Program-made: the position numbers and the translations under genes
Shown: positions 60,688 to 64,000 of the stretch, in pieces
Layout of the letters: each line of letters starts with the position of its first letter
Position numbering within the stretch: position 1 is the first letter of the stretch
Assembly: GCF_018283455.1 (NCBI RefSeq)
Contig: NZ_JAAMTH010000001.1
Span: 2,027,501-2,091,500 of the forward strand
Reading direction: 5' to 3'
Length of the DNA: 64,000 nucleotides
Source: Planococcus sp. MSAK28401
Lineage (GTDB): Bacteria; Bacillota; Bacilli; Bacillales_A; Planococcaceae
Notes under the pieces: generated by a model
The model's database searches: none
Told to the model about the DNA's origin: nothing
What the model saw: the letters and a program-made list of their open reading frames with translations, nothing else

Positions 60688-61575
60688 TCAGCTTCTCAAT
60701 TGTCGGTATTCTTCCAGCACTTGAGCCCCATTCCAGATGGGTTTTGCGCCTTCTGCAATTAATTTATGCGGACCGGCCGAAAGAGGGGAAAAGATATTCC
60801 CGGGAACGGCGAAGATATCTTTTCCATGATCCAATGCATGCTCAATCGTGCTCAAAGTGCCGCTTTTCACTTCTGCCTGAGTAACGATGACCCCTTTCGA
60901 CAAACCGCTGATGATACGGTTGCGCATCGGGAAATTCCACTTTCTAGGGGGCATATACGGTGGGTACTCTGTGATCAGCAATTGAGTTTCTTCTATTATA
61001 AAGGACAATTCACCGTTCACTTTCGGGTAGCGATGCAAAAATCCACTCCCGATGACAGCAATGGTTTTACCGCCGAAATCAATGGCGCATTGATGCGCCA
61101 TCGCATCGGCTCCTTTCGCTAATCCACTGACGATGACGAAGCCTTCTGCCAGTAAGGGTGGAAGCAAATGCTGAATAACCGATTTCGAATAGCTTTCAGC
61201 TTTTCGCGAACCGATGACCGCTATTTTTTCTGGTGCATCCAGTAAAGTGGAATCGCCTTTCAAATAAAGTACAGCGGGTGGATCAATCAAATCGTGCAAA
61301 GAAGATGGATAAAGGGGGTCACGGAAAGTAAGGGGATTGATTCGCTGTTGGTTGTAGATTTTCAGAAAAGGGGTATTTGCGTAATTCAGGTAGGAGCGCT
61401 TCAAGGCACTCGCTTTCTCCAAGGGGATTTGCATCGTTTCTGCAAGGTCGCCAGGGCTTCGAACATGCAAATATTCGAGGTTCGGGTCATCTTTCATCAG
61501 CCTGGATAATCGGTTCAAAGGCTTTGGATACACATAATGCAGGGCAAGCAAACGTTGAGTGAATTCATCGTTCAT
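60688..61575 (-). CDS. dprA: DNA processing protein DprA/Smf
   Basis: 295 residues. Loads RecA on incoming single-stranded DNA in natural transformation. Rossmann-like DprA fold: VIGSRKAESYS, SGLAKGADAMAHQCAI, AVIGSGF and FPMRNRIISGLSKGVIV, ending near AVPGNIFSPLSAG. It lacks the DML1 C-terminal winged helix found in some relatives, as expected at this length. AGGAGG lies before the ATG. It lies between the orphan gene and topA, the usual place beside sucD and topA. Confidence 0.96.
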   Translation of the reverse strand: MNDEFTQRLLALHYVYPKPLNRLSRLMKDDPNLEYLHVRSPGDLAETMQIPLEKASALKRSYLNYANTPFLKIYNQQRINPLTFRDPLYPSSLHDLIDPPAVLYLKGDSTLLDAPEKIAVIGSRKAESYSKSVIQHLLPPLLAEGFVIVSGLAKGADAMAHQCAIDFGGKTIAVIGSGFLHRYPKVNGELSFIIEETQLLITEYPPYMPPRKWNFPMRNRIISGLSKGVIVTQAEVKSGTLSTIEHALDHGKDIFAVPGNIFSPLSAGPHKLIAEGAKPIWNGAQVLEEYRQLRS

Positions 61576-61624
61576 GACAGTCCTCCTCCGGTAAAGTCAG
61601 CGCAAAAAAGCTGTGCCTAAACTT

Positions 61625-61653
61625 ATCATAGAGCTTCAGGTACAATTCGTAAA
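61625..61653 (-). promoter_or_regulatory. candidate dprA promoter
   Basis: Minus-strand TTTACG (61648-61653), 17-base spacer, TATGAT (61625-61630). It lies in the 83-base gap after the orphan gene. Confidence 0.45.
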
Positions 61654-61658
61654 TATTT

Positions 61659-62402
61659 TTAAAAATGGATTTTCGCTTTATTGCGATGTGTATACCGTTT
61701 ATTGTAATGGTCATGGAATTGTTCGACTGCTTTCAACTCCGATTCCCCTTGCGCTTCCTTTTCAAATGCCTGGAAAATGATGCGAACGAAATTTCCTCGG
61801 CGCTCATCGCGCAGTTCATCATCTGCCATCATTTCACGGAAAACCCCAACTTCAATTTCTTTCAATACATCAGCAAAATACGAACTGTGGTGAATTAATT
61901 CAGGAACGCTGGCGGGTGCATCGGCCTGTAATTCCTCATGGCAAATACACCACACCGCCAATTGTTTCTCAAGCAGCCTGGCTTCACGCAACAACGGATT
62001 CGATGGAGGCAGTACATCCTTTATTATCCCGTTCGAAAAATCAAGATACCAAAACAAGAACTTGAGCAGATCGTGTTGGCTGTTTTGTGCACCTTGTGCC
62101 AAACTCTGTAAGCGGCTCAGCGCTTCATGGCGGTCAAAGCGCCGATATTCCTCGGTGAGGCACTGCTGAAAAATCCCGTTCACCAGCTTTTCGTTGTCTA
62201 TAGCTGAAAGCGGATCTTTTCCCAACACTTCCAAATGGTAAAACCCCATCACGCCTGGCAGGAATGGCACAACGAATTCATCCATAATGGTCTGTTCTGC
62301 GAGTTCCTGCTTTTTGCTTTTCGTCCTATCGTTCGCCATCTTCACCCCAGAAGCTGCAGCGATTGCCCCTGCCGCTATCCCTAAGACCCATTCTGCTTCC
62401 AT
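61659..62402 (-). CDS. hypothetical protein with N-terminal membrane segment
   Basis: 247 residues; I do not recognise the family. One hydrophobic stretch rich in Ala and Gly (WVLGIAAGAIAAASG, residues 5-19) could be an anchor or signal, followed by a basic segment (NDRTKSKK). The rest looks alpha-helical and acidic, with two Cys in VWCICHEEL and a basic C-terminus (NKRYTHRNKAKIHF). No catalytic motif is visible. GTAGGAGGG precedes the ATG. It stands alone between sucD (terminator) and dprA, a place where B. subtilis has no such gene. A TATAAT lies at 62441-62446 without a well-spaced -35. The gene is real by ribosome site and length, but its role is unknown. Confidence 0.8.
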   Translation of the reverse strand: MEAEWVLGIAAGAIAAASGVKMANDRTKSKKQELAEQTIMDEFVVPFLPGVMGFYHLEVLGKDPLSAIDNEKLVNGIFQQCLTEEYRRFDRHEALSRLQSLAQGAQNSQHDLLKFLFWYLDFSNGIIKDVLPPSNPLLREARLLEKQLAVWCICHEELQADAPASVPELIHHSSYFADVLKEIEVGVFREMMADDELRDERRGNFVRIIFQAFEKEAQGESELKAVEQFHDHYNKRYTHRNKAKIHF

Positions 62403-62504
62403 TCCGTGCCCTCCTACTTACGCATCATGCTATTCATTCCATTATAGATGACAATGAGTCAAAACCGCCGGAAATTGGCTTGAATTCTTTTTTGATTGCC
62501 AAAA

Positions 62505-62545
62505 GAAAAAATCCCCGAAGCATCAGTAAAGATGCTTCGGGGATT
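62505..62545 (-). terminator. sucCD terminator
   Basis: Perfect 15-bp stem AATCCCCGAAGCATC with its complement, 6-base loop, T-run on the minus strand, 7 bases after the sucD stop. Confidence 0.96.
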
Positions 62546-62551
62546 CGTTTA

Positions 62552-63454
62552 TTAATGCGTCTTACAAGCGTCGTAAAGGCCTTTTTCCTTGATCACGTTG
62601 ATCAAGGTTTCGCCGATGACGGAAGGAGTATCTGCAACTTCGATTCCAGCAGCGTTCATTGCTTTGATCTTGTCTGCAGCTGTCCCTTTGCCTCCAGAAA
62701 TGATCGCACCAGCGTGGCCCATGCGTTTTCCTTCTGGAGCCGTTTGGCCGCCGATAAAGCCGACAACAGGTTTAGTCATGTTTGCCTTAACCCATTCTGC
62801 AGCTTCTTCTTCAGCTGTTCCGCCGATTTCACCGATCATGACAACCGCATACGTATCTTCATCTTCATTGAATTCTTTCAATACATCGATAAAGTTCGTT
62901 CCGTTGACCGGGTCTCCGCCGATACCAACAGCCGTTGATTGGCCGATACCTTCTTCAGACAATTGGTGAGTCGCTTCATACGTCAATGTACCAGAGCGAG
63001 AAACAACGCCGACATGTCCTTTTTTGTGAATGTAACCAGGCATAATGCCGATCTTACACTCGTCCGGAGTGATGACACCCGGGCAGTTCGGGCCGACAAG
63101 ACGTGTTTTCTTGCCTTCCATATAACGCTTCACTTTGACCATATCCAGTACCGGAATATGCTCAGTGATGCAGATTGCCATATCCAACTCAGCTTCTGTT
63201 GCTTCAAGAATTGCGTCAGCAGCAAAAGGAGCCGGCACATAAATTACAGATACATTGGCGCCTGTTGCTTCAACGGCGTCTTGAACTGTGTTGAATACAG
63301 GTACGCCTTCCACTTCAGTTCCGCCTTTGCCTGGTGTTACGCCCGCAACGATTTTCGTTCCGTATTCAAGCATTTGCTTTGTATGGAAAAGGGCAGTTGA
63401 CCCTGTAATTCCCTGTACAAGCACTTTTGTGTCTTTATTAATGTATACGCTCAT
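62552..63454 (-). CDS. sucD: Succinyl-CoA synthetase alpha subunit
   Basis: 300 residues. With SucC it converts succinyl-CoA, ADP and phosphate to succinate, CoA and ATP in the TCA cycle. CoA-binding Rossmann domain ([13 protein letters not shown]), [10 protein letters not shown], and the phosphorylated His247 in [10 protein letters not shown]. It starts 18 bases after sucC and is followed by a strong terminator. Confidence 0.99.
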   Translation of the reverse strand: MSVYINKDTKVLVQGITGSTALFHTKQMLEYGTKIVAGVTPGKGGTEVEGVPVFNTVQDAVEATGANVSVIYVPAPFAADAILEATEAELDMAICITEHIPVLDMVKVKRYMEGKKTRLVGPNCPGVITPDECKIGIMPGYIHKKGHVGVVSRSGTLTYEATHQLSEEGIGQSTAVGIGGDPVNGTNFIDVLKEFNEDEDTYAVVMIGEIGGTAEEEAAEWVKANMTKPVVGFIGGQTAPEGKRMGHAGAIISGGKGTAADKIKAMNAAGIEVADTPSVIGETLINVIKEKGLYDACKTH

Positions 63455-63472
63455 TTTTGTCCCTGCCCTTCT

Positions 63473-64000
63473 TTAGCCTACAAGTTCTACGATCTGTTTC
63501 GCGCCATCTGCCATAGTGCCAGCAGCTACGATGTTCAGACCTGATTCGTTCAGCAGTTTTTTACCGATTTCTACGTTTGTGCCTTCAAGACGGACGACAA
63601 GTGGCACTTCCAGGCTAACTTCTTTAGCCGCTTGGATAACGCCTTCCGCAATGATGTCACACTTCATGATCCCGCCGAAAATGTTAACGAAGATTCCTTT
63701 GACATTCTTATCGGAAAGAATGATCTTGAATGCTTCCGTTACTTTCTCAGCAGTGGCACCGCCCCCAACGTCAAGGAAGTTAGCGGGTGAGCCGCCGTAA
63801 TAGTTAATCGTATCCATTGTTGCCATAGCAAGGCCGGCACCGTTAACCATACAGCCGATGTTTCCGTCCAAAGAGATGTAGCTCAAGTCATACTTGGAAG
63901 CTTCGATTTCTTTAGCATCTTCTTCGTCGTAATCGCGCATTTCCATAATGTCCTGGTGACGGTAAAGAGCGTTTGCATCGAAGTTGAACTTCGCATCCAA
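63473..64000 (-). CDS. sucC: Succinyl-CoA synthetase beta subunit (5-prime end missing)
   Basis: Only the last 175 codons lie in the window; the gene continues past 64000, where the codon is an internal TTG (Leu), not a start. It shows the C-terminal part of the ATP-grasp domain and the CoA ligase domain ([42 protein letters not shown] and [14 protein letters not shown]). No frame breaks. Confidence 0.98.
   Translation of the reverse strand: MDAKFNFDANALYRHQDIMEMRDYDEEDAKEIEASKYDLSYISLDGNIGCMVNGAGLAMATMDTINYYGGSPANFLDVGGGATAEKVTEAFKIILSDKNVKGIFVNIFGGIMKCDIIAEGVIQAAKEVSLEVPLVVRLEGTNVEIGKKLLNESGLNIVAAGTMADGAKQIVELVG

Overview
This 64 kb window is bacterial chromosome from a Firmicute of the order Bacillales, most likely a non-sporulating Planococcaceae such as Planococcus or Planomicrobium. 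The evidence is gene order. It follows the Bacillus subtilis segment sucCD-dprA-topA-trmFO-xerC-hslVU-codY-rpsB-tsf-pyrH-frr-uppS-cdsA-dxr-rseP-proS-polC-rimP-nusA-infB-rbfA-truB-ribF-rpsO-pnp-asd-rnjB-ftsK-ymfC-ymfFHI-rodZ-pgsA-cinA-recA-rny-ymdB-ricA-mutSL, but the sporulation genes normally interspersed there (spoVFAB, tepA, spoVS, cotE) are absent. So are the fla/che block after codY and dapG, dapA, ylxY, ymfJ, pbpX, tdh-kbl and miaB. Genus assignment is inference; no rRNA gene is present.

All 49 confident genes lie on the minus strand, so the window reads from high to low coordinates. In that order: 64000-61659 holds the end of sucC, sucD and an unrecognised membrane-anchored protein; 61575-56215 holds dprA, topA, trmFO and xerC; 56198-53381 holds hslV, hslU and codY; 53380-52792 is the only long non-coding stretch, with a hairpin-rich repeat-like element and the rpsB promoter and leader; 52791-43744 holds translation, isoprenoid and envelope genes (rpsB, tsf, pyrH, frr, uppS, cdsA, dxr, rseP, proS); 43663-39356 is polC; 39229-31664 is the transcription and translation operon rimP-nusA-ylxR-ylxQ-infB-ylxP-rbfA-truB-ribF-rpsO; 31524-25100 holds pnp, an M16 peptidase, asd and RNase J2; 25022-16854 holds ftsK and a GntR-regulated nucleoside ABC transporter; 16588-9626 holds a paired M16 peptidase operon running through rodZ, pgsA and cinA; 9450-562 holds recA, rny, ymdB, ricA, mutS and mutL; the 3-prime-truncated gene at 1-482 is an alpha/beta hydrolase.

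The regulatory DNA is legible. I see 20 rho-independent terminators, several sigma-A promoters, a LexA box at recA, a probable GntR operator at ymfC, a palindrome over the rny -10 box, and a weak hairpin in the rimP leader that fits NusA-dependent attenuation. RNA decay is strongly represented (rny, ricA, ymdB, pnp, rnjB).

No phage, insertion sequence, CRISPR array, tRNA or rRNA was seen. I did not find a clearly new multi-gene system. The best leads are the orphan gene between sucD and dprA, the P-loop protein YmfK, the hairpin element where fla/che would be, and the unusual control sites.
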